Shown: positions 26,908 through 34,760 of the stretch, in pieces
Numbering within the stretch: the first letter of the stretch is position 1
Layout of the letters: every line of letters starts with the position of its first letter
Assembly (NCBI RefSeq): GCF_004363695.1
Contig: NZ_SNZC01000002.1
Location: 186,001 to 250,000, forward strand
Reading direction: 5' to 3'
Source of the DNA: Flavobacterium cheniae
GTDB taxonomy: Bacteria > Bacteroidota > Bacteroidia > Flavobacteriales > Flavobacteriaceae
DNA length: 64,000 bases
Made by a program: the position numbers and the translations under genes
Notes under the pieces: model-generated
The model's input: the letters and a program-made list of their open reading frames with translations, nothing else
Databases searched by the model: none
What the model was told of the DNA's origin: nothing

Positions 26908-27687
26908 ATGAAAAATGAAAATCCTATAGGTTTATTTGATTCTGGTATTGGCGGCACGTCTATTTGGAAAGAAGTACATGCGTTAATGCCTTATGAAAAC
27001 ACTATCTATCTTGCAGATAGCAAGAATGCCCCTTACGGATTAAAATCTAAAGATGAAATCGTAGCACTAAGTTGTAAAAACACAGAATTTCTATTAGAAA
27101 ACAATTGCAAAATTATTGTTGTAGCATGCAATACTGCCACAACAAACGCTATAAAAGAATTAAGAGCAAAATACGATGTCCCTTTTATTGGAATTGAACC
27201 AGCTATAAAACCAGCTGCTCTCCATTCAAAAACACAAACAATTGGAATTCTTGCCACAAAAGGAACCCTTAATAGTGAGTTATTCCATAAAAGTGTAGAA
27301 AACCATCCAGATGTCAAAATCATTGAGCAAATAGGTCACGGATTAGTTCAGTTAATTGAGAATGGCGATATCAATTCCCCTGAAATGGAAGAATTATTAA
27401 AAAGCTATCTAAATCCGATGGTGGAAAAAAACATTGATTATTTGGTTTTAGGATGCAGCCACTACCCGTATCTAATTCCTCAGATTCAAAAAATCATTCC
27501 ATCCCATATTAAAATTATCGATTCTGGTGAAGCTGTTGCCAAACAAACTCAAAAGATAATTGAACAAAATCATTTGCTTAATTCGTCAAAAGAGAAAAGC
27601 TCGCAAATATTCTATACGAACAGCGAGCCTGAAGTTTTGGAAACCATCTTAAATCATAATGAAAAAGTGATTTATAAGAACTTTTAA
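26908..27687 (+). CDS. murI: Glutamate racemase
   Basis: This 259-residue enzyme makes D-glutamate for peptidoglycan. The catalytic cysteines are present: C74 in VVACNTATTNA and C183 in LGCSHYPYL. FDSGIGGTS supplies D11/S12 at the N-terminus. The ATG at 26908 gives the normal family start. The stop codon touches the stop of the convergent carbonic anhydrase-like gene with no space between. Confidence 0.96.
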   Translation: MKNENPIGLFDSGIGGTSIWKEVHALMPYENTIYLADSKNAPYGLKSKDEIVALSCKNTEFLLENNCKIIVVACNTATTNAIKELRAKYDVPFIGIEPAIKPAALHSKTQTIGILATKGTLNSELFHKSVENHPDVKIIEQIGHGLVQLIENGDINSPEMEELLKSYLNPMVEKNIDYLVLGCSHYPYLIPQIQKIIPSHIKIIDSGEAVAKQTQKIIEQNHLLNSSKEKSSQIFYTNSEPEVLETILNHNEKVIYKNF

Positions 27688-28203
27688 TTATTCGTCTTTA
27701 AACCAACCCGAATACATTACGTAATTATTTGAAATACGCTCAATTTCACCAGCAAAATCGCTTTGATCAATATCTTTTACTTTCTTAGCTGGAACACCTG
27801 CATAAATACAACCTGATTCTACAACCGTATTTTGTATAATTACTGAACCAGCCGCTACGATTGAATTACTTTCGATTACGCAATTATCCATTACAATAGC
27901 TCCCATTCCAATTAGAACATTATCTTTAATGGTACAACCATGTACAATGGCATTATGCCCTATTGAAACATTATTTCCAATAACAGTAGGATGTTTTTGA
28001 TAAGTACAATGAACCACTGCTCCATCTTGAATGTTTACTTTGTTTCCGATTGCAATAGAATTAACATCGCCTCTAATTACAGCATTAAACCAAACACTAC
28101 AATTTGATCCAAAAGAAACATCACCAACAATAGTGGCATTTTCAGCAACATAACAATCATCTGGAATTTGAGGAAATTTTCCGTTTACTTCTTTAATTAA
28201 CAT
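27688..28203 (-). CDS. Gamma carbonic anhydrase-family protein
   Basis: This 171-residue left-handed beta-helix protein is made of hexapeptide repeats (for example NATIVGDVSFG and NNVSIGHNAIVHGC). The three zinc-ligand histidines of gamma carbonic anhydrases are present at 65, 83 and 88. Family members include Cam, YrdA and PaaY; many have weak or unproven activity, so the reaction is uncertain. The ATG at 28203 begins the conserved part; the longer frame upstream runs through a terminator hairpin. Confidence 0.9.
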   Translation of the reverse strand: MLIKEVNGKFPQIPDDCYVAENATIVGDVSFGSNCSVWFNAVIRGDVNSIAIGNKVNIQDGAVVHCTYQKHPTVIGNNVSIGHNAIVHGCTIKDNVLIGMGAIVMDNCVIESNSIVAAGSVIIQNTVVESGCIYAGVPAKKVKDIDQSDFAGEIERISNNYVMYSGWFKDE

Positions 28204-28221
28204 ATTTATTCTTTTAAAAAA

Positions 28222-28246
28222 AATGTCCCGATAAAATCGGGACAAA
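28222..28246 (-). terminator. Terminator of the PorP/SprF gene
   Basis: The stem TGTCCCGAT/ATCGGGACA with a 3-base loop is followed, on the coding strand, by a long T run. Confidence 0.75.
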
Positions 28247-28250
28247 TATA
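28243..28250 (-). promoter_or_regulatory. Putative -7 element overlapping the upstream terminator
   Basis: CAAATATA on the plus strand is TATATTTG on the coding strand. It abuts the hairpin 28224-28244, so the carbonic anhydrase mRNA would start inside or next to the terminator stem. Confidence 0.4.
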
Positions 28251-28266
28251 ATTGAAATATTTATTT

Positions 28267-29262
28267 TTAGTTAACAGCAGGACAATTACAATCCCAAGCT
28301 TTGTCTTTACAGAAGATATTCATACCTATAGTAATTTGATGAAAACCCCCATTATCAAACTTCACATCACCCATAATATGAGAATAAGTGTATGAGAACA
28401 TGAATTTATCGTAATTTAAACCTACAATAGGAGTAATCCACTGTAGTTTTTGTTCTTCTAAAGAGCCATCAGAAGCATATTGTGCTCCATCAAAACTTCT
28501 ACGATAAGACAAACCTCCCCATAATCTTCCGAATTCTAATTGTTTATAAACCTTTAAGTTTAAATCAATTGCTTTTTCTTTTGTTTCTGAAGTATATTGA
28601 AACATAAAAGATGGTTCAAATAATAAATCATTCTCATTTCCAAAAACAGCACCAGCACTCCAAAGGTATTTACTTAAATTATCAGATTCTACATCTGTGT
28701 ATAACTCTCTTTTGTTTGCTAAAAAGTTTTTGATTGTAAAATGAGTAAAGAAATCCATATAATGGTAAGAAACTCCTAAATCAACATTAAAATAAGCATC
28801 TTTAGTTATTACTCCTTGAACAATATTAGGATCAAATCCGGTAAACTCAGTTCCATCTAACGTACTTTGCACAAATGCAGCACTTAAACCAAAAGATAAC
28901 TGATTTAAATCTAAAGTTCCTCTTGAAAATCTTAAGTGATGTGCATAGGTTAATTTAGCTCCTTTTTGAGAATGATATCCATTTTTATCATTAAACAAAA
29001 TCATACCAACACCAGAAACTCCATCTTCGTCTAGTGCAGTATTAAAACTAATTGTTTGTAAAGATGGTGCGTCTTCCTGGCCAAACCATTGTTGACGACC
29101 TGTTAATCTGATTTTTCCACAATTAGCAGCTCCTGCCATTGAAGGGTGAATCAAATAATAATTATCCGACAAATAATCCGAATAAACAGCTACTCCTTCT
29201 TGGGCAAATGAAAATTGTGCCAATAAAAACGCTAAAATAAAATAACTCTTTTTAAAATTCAT
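28267..29262 (-). CDS. PorP/SprF-family type IX secretion membrane protein
   Basis: This 331-residue outer-membrane protein has a signal peptide (residues 1-20, ending FAQ). The PorP/SprF pattern is visible at the N-terminus (YSDYLSDNYYLIHPSMAGAA), followed by RQQWFGQEDAPSLQTISFN and beta-barrel segments. PorP/SprF proteins help secrete or anchor particular type IX cargo, SprF for example being needed for SprB adhesin export, and are usually next to their cargo gene. No such adhesin is adjacent here, so which cargo it serves is unknown. The C-terminus ends unusually with CKDKAWDCNCPAVN, three cysteines. Confidence 0.85.
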   Translation of the reverse strand: MNFKKSYFILAFLLAQFSFAQEGVAVYSDYLSDNYYLIHPSMAGAANCGKIRLTGRQQWFGQEDAPSLQTISFNTALDEDGVSGVGMILFNDKNGYHSQKGAKLTYAHHLRFSRGTLDLNQLSFGLSAAFVQSTLDGTEFTGFDPNIVQGVITKDAYFNVDLGVSYHYMDFFTHFTIKNFLANKRELYTDVESDNLSKYLWSAGAVFGNENDLLFEPSFMFQYTSETKEKAIDLNLKVYKQLEFGRLWGGLSYRRSFDGAQYASDGSLEEQKLQWITPIVGLNYDKFMFSYTYSHIMGDVKFDNGGFHQITIGMNIFCKDKAWDCNCPAVN

Positions 29263-29391
29263 TGTAGTTATTGTTTAATGAAAACATACTTCTTACTATT
29301 CTAATCAAACTTCTAGGTTTTAAAATTAGAACATTATTAATAAAAAACAACTAAAAATGTGGTTTTTTACTACGAACTTGCCAAAGATATA

Positions 29392-29399
29392 AATTTTTA
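29392..29399 (-). promoter_or_regulatory. Putative -7 element for the PorP/SprF gene
   Basis: CAAAGATA on the plus strand is TATCTTTG on the coding strand, giving a long leader of about 125 bases. Confidence 0.4.
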
Positions 29400-29564
29400 G
29401 GTTTCTTTTACAATTCGCTTAAAATATTCTTAAGTTAAATTTACATTTTTTTAATGATTAGAATACAAAAAGAGCTTTTCTAACATTTTTGTTCATCAAA
29501 ATCTAATAAAAAGTTAAATAAAAAAGTCCGTGAATAAAACAAACCTCAAATCTTTTGAACTTTG

Positions 29565-29572
29565 TATCTTTG
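29565..29572 (+). promoter_or_regulatory. Putative -7 element for the Nfu-type gene
   Basis: TATCTTTG lies 16 bases before the ATG at 29589. It excludes the longer in-frame start upstream. Confidence 0.45.
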
Positions 29573-29588
29573 CAAAAAATTAATTATC

Positions 29589-30488
29589 ATGCAAGTAATA
29601 GCAACTAAAATAACTCAAAATCCAGCCATTGTAAAATTTGAATTGGATGAAATAATCGTAAGAACAGAGAATTTTGAATTCAAAAACATTGACGAAACGC
29701 AAAATTCACCATTAGCCAAACAATTATTTTTCCTTCCTTTTGTAAAAACAGTTTATATTTCTGGAAACTTCATTGCTATTGAAAAATTTTCAATAGTAGA
29801 ATGGGAAGATGTTCAAGAAGATGTGGCAAATCAAATTAATGAGTTTATATCAAATGGTGGCGTTATCATCCAAGTTGATGAAAACAAAACAAAAAAACAA
29901 CCTATAACCGTTTATGCCGAAACAACTCCTAACCCATCGGTTTTGAAATTTGTTTGCAACAAACTACTAACAAAAACGGCTTTAGAATGTAAAAACATTG
30001 ATGAAACAAGTGCTTCTCCTTTAGCGAAAGAATTATTTAAGTTTCCGTTTGTGAAAGAAATTTTTATTGACGAAAATTACATTTCAATTACCAAATTTGC
30101 TGTAACAGAATGGGATGAAATTACTTTAGAGTTAAGAACTTTCATTAAAGAATACATCGAAAACGGAAATACTGTAATTGACGAAACTGCCATCGTAAAA
30201 ACAGAAATCCACCAAAAACAACAAGAAGCTTATTTTGATACGCTTGATGTAACTTCTCAGCAAATCATCAACATTATTGAAGAATATGTAAAACCAGCTG
30301 TTCAAAGCGATGGTGGAAACATCATGTTTGAATCTTTTGATCCAATAGAAAAAAGAGTCAAAGTGGTTTTACAAGGTGCTTGTAGCGGTTGCCCTTCTTC
30401 TACCTTTACTTTGAAAAACGGAATTGAAAACATGTTGAAAGATATGTTAAAAGACGAAGCTATCAAAGTAGAAGCTATTAACGGATAA
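29589..30488 (+). CDS. Nfu-type Fe-S cluster carrier with duplicated N-terminal domain
   Basis: This 299-residue protein has two tandem Nfu_N domains (about 1-90 and 105-195). Both show the same pattern: NP(A/S)(I/V)(V/L)KF, then KNIDET..SPLAK(Q/E)LF, then FPFVK. A C-terminal NifU-like domain carries C265 and C268 in GACSGCPSST, which hold the Fe-S cluster passed to target apoproteins. Ordinary Nfu has one N-terminal domain. The ATG at 29589 was chosen because it starts the first repeat just behind a promoter element. It ends at a bidirectional terminator. Confidence 0.93.
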   Translation: MQVIATKITQNPAIVKFELDEIIVRTENFEFKNIDETQNSPLAKQLFFLPFVKTVYISGNFIAIEKFSIVEWEDVQEDVANQINEFISNGGVIIQVDENKTKKQPITVYAETTPNPSVLKFVCNKLLTKTALECKNIDETSASPLAKELFKFPFVKEIFIDENYISITKFAVTEWDEITLELRTFIKEYIENGNTVIDETAIVKTEIHQKQQEAYFDTLDVTSQQIINIIEEYVKPAVQSDGGNIMFESFDPIEKRVKVVLQGACSGCPSSTFTLKNGIENMLKDMLKDEAIKVEAING

Positions 30489-30507
30489 TTTCTAAAGTTT
30501 ATAAAAA

Positions 30508-30537
30508 CAAAAAAGAGCCTTACGGCTCTTTTTTTAT
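30508..30537. terminator. Bidirectional terminator between the Nfu and PiT genes
   Basis: The stem AAAAGAGCC/GGCTCTTTT with a 4-base loop has A-rich and T-rich flanks, between convergent genes. Confidence 0.8.
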
Positions 30538-32786
30538 TTCTTATTATTTTGCTGATTAAATTCTTTAAACAATTCTAATAAATTCATAATAGACTTAATT
30601 AAATCGTTTGTTTCAAGAAGTAATGAGAAATACAATTTACTGTTTTTTGGACTCGTTTCGGTTGTTCTAATTCTGGTAATCTGTTTTGTAATTAATTCAG
30701 ATACTGTATCTAAGAACACTTTTTTATCTCTTAAAATTTCATCTAATTTAGAGAAATCTTCTGTTTTAAAACTTTCCTCTAAACGGCTAAACAATTCTTG
30801 CAATTGCGTATCAACAATTTTAAGATCGCGAATTTGATTAAATTTTAATTTCTTATGATTATTATTTACATGCGAATGACTGCTAGACGTGATGTAATCA
30901 ATCGACTGCACCATGTCTTGTAAGTATCCTAAAATTAAAATATAAAATTTACTCGCTTCAACTGAATTCTCATCTAAGTTTCTAATAAAATAGAAAACAT
31001 TACTTTTCAATTCATCAATCTCTTTTTCAAGTTTCTTAAGCGATTTCTTATTTTCTTTAAGCTTAGCTAAATCTTGTAAGCCTAAATTATCAACCACATT
31101 AGAATACAATGTACTTGTTTTTCTTAAAACCTTAGAAATTTGAGAAGAACTTTCTGTAATCATTTCTTTTAATGTTACAATATCTTCTTTTCTTAAACTT
31201 TTAATTTCTTCTTCTTCTTTTACTTTCTTTTTGTGAATTTGGTTACTTCTGTAAAAGAAAATTGCTACAATAATCATAAATGCAAAGAATGCAAATACTT
31301 CCCCAACAAATAAGATGTAGGCAATGATAGCAGACGATAAGAAAGCCGCTAAAGCGGTTACAAACCAACCTCCAATTACATTAAATACTCCAGCCACACG
31401 ATATACAGCACTTTCTCTATCCCAAGCTCTATCAGCAAAAGACGAACCCATTGCCACCATAAAAGTTACATAAGTAGTAGATAATGGTAATTTCATAGAA
31501 GTTCCGATAGAAATCAGAATCGAAGCCACAATTAAGTTTACAGAAGCTCTAACCATGTCAAACATAGGTTGCTCATCTCTTTTTCCAGTATATTCTGGCT
31601 GAACAAACTGCGCATCTAATTTTCTTTGTAACGATTTTGGCAAAATAAAACTAATAATGTTACCTAAATACATCATAGCACGAACTAAATTTCTTGATAA
31701 ATTATTCGCGTTGTATTTTTCGTTTCCTTCTCCTTGTCTTGATAAGTTCTGTTCTGTTTCAATTACAGATTTTGCTTTTTTAGATGTCCATAATGTGTAA
31801 ACCATTACTAATCCAGCTAAAGCTAAAAAGATGAAAGGCGCTGGTAAATTTTCCTTTTCTAAACCAGACATCATAAATTCAGTTGCTCCAACAGTTTGTC
31901 CAGGTGCAGCCCAAATTTCAAAAGCTTGATAAGCAGCAATTGGAACACCAATAAAGTTAACCAAATCATTTCCTGCAAAAGCAAGTGCTAATCCAAAAGT
32001 ACCAACTATGATGATAAATTTAAAAACACTGTATTTAAAAACACTTATTAATAATTGACAAACAATTGTCCATAAAATTAATGAATAAGCAATAATTGTA
32101 AATGGACTTTCTTTAATAAAATCTTTTACTTCAGAAGGCACAAATGTTATTGATTTTAATCCTTTTACCAAAATGAAAAAAGTAATAGCTGTCATAGCAA
32201 CTCCTCCAAAAAGTGCCGCAACATATTTATATCTTTTTTCGATATGGAACGTAAAAATTAACCTTGAGACATATTGTACTAACGAACCTAAAGCAAAAGA
32301 CAATGCCACAGAAAGCAAAATACTATAAACAATTTCTGAAGCTTTCTCAGTGTTGATATATTTCCCTAAAGTACTAAAACTATCATTACTTACATATACT
32401 TTATAAACAGCTAATGCTACAGAAGCTCCTAATAAAGAGAAAATCACAGAAACCGTTGTTGAAGTAGGTAATCCTAGAGTATTAAAGACATCAAGTAACA
32501 ATACATCGGTAATCATTACCGCTAAAAAGATGATAATTACATCATTAAAGCTAAACATACTAGGTGTAAAAATACCATTTCTGGCAATTTCCATCATCCC
32601 GTTTGAATAAAGCGCTCCAACTGCAACACCTAAACTCGCAACAATCATAATTGTCTTAAACGAAACTGCTTTTGAACCAATTGCTGAATTTAAGAAATTA
32701 ACCGCATCATTACTTACTCCTACCATTAAATCGGTAACCGCAAGGATAGCTAATGCAATTAACATAATAATATAAATCTGCTCCAT
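30534..32786 (-). CDS. PiT-family inorganic phosphate transporter with C-terminal PhoU-like region
   Basis: This 750-residue inner-membrane protein carries both PiT half-repeats: GVSNDAVNF at about 23-31 and AGNDLVNFIGVPIAA in the middle. There are about twelve helices, then a cytoplasmic C-terminal region of about 200 residues (from about 550) that is helical and charged and resembles a PhoU-type domain. It imports phosphate using an ion gradient. The ATG at 32786 gives an N-terminus starting directly with the first helix. It is monocistronic and convergent with the Nfu gene. The PhoU-like tail may regulate uptake; that is inference. Confidence 0.9.
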   Translation of the reverse strand: MEQIYIIMLIALAILAVTDLMVGVSNDAVNFLNSAIGSKAVSFKTIMIVASLGVAVGALYSNGMMEIARNGIFTPSMFSFNDVIIIFLAVMITDVLLLDVFNTLGLPTSTTVSVIFSLLGASVALAVYKVYVSNDSFSTLGKYINTEKASEIVYSILLSVALSFALGSLVQYVSRLIFTFHIEKRYKYVAALFGGVAMTAITFFILVKGLKSITFVPSEVKDFIKESPFTIIAYSLILWTIVCQLLISVFKYSVFKFIIIVGTFGLALAFAGNDLVNFIGVPIAAYQAFEIWAAPGQTVGATEFMMSGLEKENLPAPFIFLALAGLVMVYTLWTSKKAKSVIETEQNLSRQGEGNEKYNANNLSRNLVRAMMYLGNIISFILPKSLQRKLDAQFVQPEYTGKRDEQPMFDMVRASVNLIVASILISIGTSMKLPLSTTYVTFMVAMGSSFADRAWDRESAVYRVAGVFNVIGGWFVTALAAFLSSAIIAYILFVGEVFAFFAFMIIVAIFFYRSNQIHKKKVKEEEEIKSLRKEDIVTLKEMITESSSQISKVLRKTSTLYSNVVDNLGLQDLAKLKENKKSLKKLEKEIDELKSNVFYFIRNLDENSVEASKFYILILGYLQDMVQSIDYITSSSHSHVNNNHKKLKFNQIRDLKIVDTQLQELFSRLEESFKTEDFSKLDEILRDKKVFLDTVSELITKQITRIRTTETSPKNSKLYFSLLLETNDLIKSIMNLLELFKEFNQQNNKK

Positions 32787-32920
32787 TTTTTTATGAATTA
32801 ATTTGGTGCAAAAGTCCTCCAAGATTTTTAATCTAACGTTAATTTAATGTTATCAATTTTAACAAAAAAGTGTTCTTAGAAAAAAATCCTTAACTTTAAT
32901 TTAAAATTAAATCTATTCTT

Positions 32921-33121
32921 ATGGCAGTATTAAAAGTAATTGAAGTTCTGTCTAGCTCAACAGTAAGTTGGGAAGACGCAACAAGAAAGGCAGTAGCTCA
33001 TGCAGCAAAATCATTAAAGAAAATTCGTTCTGTTTATGTACAAGATCAAAGCGCTTCGGTAAAAGACAACGAAGTAACCGAATTTAGAGTAAATTTAAAA
33101 CTAACTTTTGAAATTGAATAA
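32921..33121 (+). CDS. Dodecin
   Basis: This 66-residue protein is of normal dodecin size. The fold is one helix (SWEDATRKAVAHAAKSLKK) on a three-stranded sheet, and the family's flavin-stacking tryptophan is present in SSTVSWEDA. Dodecins form hollow 12-mers that store flavins and often bind coenzyme A. It is monocistronic and ends at a terminator. Confidence 0.93.
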   Translation: MAVLKVIEVLSSSTVSWEDATRKAVAHAAKSLKKIRSVYVQDQSASVKDNEVTEFRVNLKLTFEIE

Positions 33122-33145
33122 GTTTAAAAAAAAATATTTTTAAGT

Positions 33146-33176
33146 AAGCGTTCCTAAAAAAGAACGCTTTTTTTAT
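33146..33176 (+). terminator. Terminator of the dodecin gene
   Basis: The stem AAGCGTTC/GAACGCTT with an 8-base loop is followed by a T run. Confidence 0.8.
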
Positions 33177-33207
33177 GCTTTTTATTCATCTTAAAAAAAT
33201 CTCTGAA

Positions 33208-33215
33208 TATCTTTG
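33208..33215 (+). promoter_or_regulatory. Putative -7 element for the MscS gene
   Basis: TATCTTTG lies 15 bases before the ATG at 33231, and supports that start over an upstream TTG at 33213. Confidence 0.45.
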
Positions 33216-33230
33216 CAAAAAAAATTAAGC

Positions 33231-34001
33231 ATGAACCCAACAGAAATCCAAAATTACATCGAAACCATAAAGAAATTAATCTTAGAATATTCTCCCAAAT
33301 TTGTAGTAGCCATTATTATCCTTGTAGTTGGATTGTGGGCGACAAGTTTTATCACTAAGACAGCTAAAAAAGTAATGATAAAACGCAATGTAGAATTAAC
33401 ACTTTCTAATTTTATAGGAAACTTAATTTTTTGGACATTACGTGTTTTACTTTTTGTAACCGTAATTTCAAAATTAGGCATTGAAACATCAGCATTTGTA
33501 ACCATTTTGGGTGCAGCTGGTTTAGCGATTGGTTTATCATTACAAGGTTCGCTTTCTAATTTTGCTGGTGGAATTTTAATTATTCTTTTCAAGCCTTTTA
33601 GATTAGGAGATACTATTGAAGCACATGGAGAAACAGGAAAAGTAGATGAAATTTTGATTTTTTCTACAAGATTAATCACCGCAACTAATCAAGTAATTTA
33701 CATTCCAAACGGAATTTTATCGAATGGGAAAATTAAAAACTATTCGCAATTAGGAATTAGAAGAGCCGATTTAGTTTTAAAAACAAACTATGATTCTAAT
33801 TTTTCTAAAATTAAAACTAGCATTTTAAATTTTGTCTCATCTCACGACTTAGTTTTACAAGATCCAAAACCAGAAATTTTAGTCACTGATTTGTCTGAAA
33901 CTACAATTGTATTTACAGTAAAAGTTTGGACAAACAATAACGATTACCTAAAGGCAACTTCTGATATTTTAGAATTTAGTAAAAGTGAAATATCGCTTTA
34001 A
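33231..34001 (+). CDS. MscS-family small-conductance mechanosensitive channel
   Basis: This 256-residue channel of minimal MscS type opens on osmotic downshock. It has three membrane helices in the first 120 residues. The pore helix is rich in Gly and Ala (LGAAGLAIGLSLQGSLSNFAGG), followed by the beta domain (FRLGDTIEAHGETGKVDEI and NGILSNGKIKNYS) and the C-terminal vestibule. The ATG at 33231 begins the conserved protein. Its stop codon directly abuts the stop of the convergent tsaB gene. Confidence 0.94.
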   Translation: MNPTEIQNYIETIKKLILEYSPKFVVAIIILVVGLWATSFITKTAKKVMIKRNVELTLSNFIGNLIFWTLRVLLFVTVISKLGIETSAFVTILGAAGLAIGLSLQGSLSNFAGGILIILFKPFRLGDTIEAHGETGKVDEILIFSTRLITATNQVIYIPNGILSNGKIKNYSQLGIRRADLVLKTNYDSNFSKIKTSILNFVSSHDLVLQDPKPEILVTDLSETTIVFTVKVWTNNNDYLKATSDILEFSKSEISL

Positions 34002-34661
34002 CTATTTACTCAAAACGAAATCTTTCAAATAATAAGGTTCAAAATAAGCGACATCAACAAAGTCTCTTATTTGATATTTATCAAACGATAACTGACTCAT
34101 TTCGTTAGCCGAAGGAAAAACCACATCCGAATGAAAAACAAATTTAGTGTCAATTAAAGTGTTTTTGAATTTTTCAGTACCATCGCCTACTAAATGAATT
34201 GTTTCTGTAATTTCTTGATAAGAAGTTTCATCAATAATTTCCGCCTGAGTATTTCTAATTTGATTGTGATTTTTATCGTAAAATGCTGAGAAAACTTCCA
34301 TTCTACGAGCGTCAATCATTGGAATGATGATTCCGTCTTCAATTTGAATTTGTTTTGCCAAAAGTTGCAATGTATCAATAGCAATCATTGGAATATTCAA
34401 CGCATAACAAAATCCTTTTGCAGAAGAAACACCAATTCGTAAACCTGTATAAGAACCAGGTCCTTGACTTACAGCAATAGCATTCAAGTCAGAAAACTGC
34501 AAATTATTTTCAGCAAGTAATTCTTCTATAAAAACGTGTAATTTTTCGGCATGAGAAAAATTTTGCTCAGCAATTTCTTTGCATGCTATCGTTTTTCCTT
34601 CATTTGCTAAAGCTACAGAACAATTTTTTGTTGCCGTTTCTATGTTTAGAATAATTGACAT
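34002..34661 (-). CDS. tsaB: TsaB, tRNA t6A biosynthesis protein
   Basis: This 219-residue protein of the actin-like Kae1/YgjD superfamily partners TsaD in making threonylcarbamoyladenosine at position 37 of ANN-decoding tRNAs. Motifs include ILNIETATKNCSVAL at the N-terminus, HAEKLHVFIEELL and SQGPGSYTGLRIGVSSAKGF. The ATG at 34661 is the family start; the longer frame begins beyond the promoter element at 34680-34687. Confidence 0.93.
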   Translation of the reverse strand: MSIILNIETATKNCSVALANEGKTIACKEIAEQNFSHAEKLHVFIEELLAENNLQFSDLNAIAVSQGPGSYTGLRIGVSSAKGFCYALNIPMIAIDTLQLLAKQIQIEDGIIIPMIDARRMEVFSAFYDKNHNQIRNTQAEIIDETSYQEITETIHLVGDGTEKFKNTLIDTKFVFHSDVVFPSANEMSQLSFDKYQIRDFVDVAYFEPYYLKDFVLSK

Positions 34662-34679
34662 AATCAGATTTTTGAAATG

Positions 34680-34687
34680 CAAAGTTA
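34680..34687 (-). promoter_or_regulatory. Putative -7 element for tsaB
   Basis: CAAAGTTA on the plus strand is TAACTTTG on the coding strand, about 18 bases before the ATG. Confidence 0.4.
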
Positions 34688-34703
34688 AGAAGATAAACCC
34701 GTA

Positions 34704-34735
34704 AAAAAAATAAGGCGCAGTTACCTACGCCTTAT
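34704..34735 (-). terminator. Terminator of the TolC/adaptor operon
   Basis: The stem ATAAGGCG/CGCCTTAT has a 10-base loop and, on the coding strand, a T run after it. Confidence 0.7.
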
Positions 34736-34760
34736 CTACCCAAATTAACTAATAAGAAAT

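Larger units (their letters stand above)
29263..29588. other. Intergenic region with divergent promoter elements
   Basis: This is the only gene-free stretch above 300 bases. I see -7 elements for the two divergent genes and otherwise A+T-rich sequence without an open frame, repeat or clear hairpin. Confidence 0.6.
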
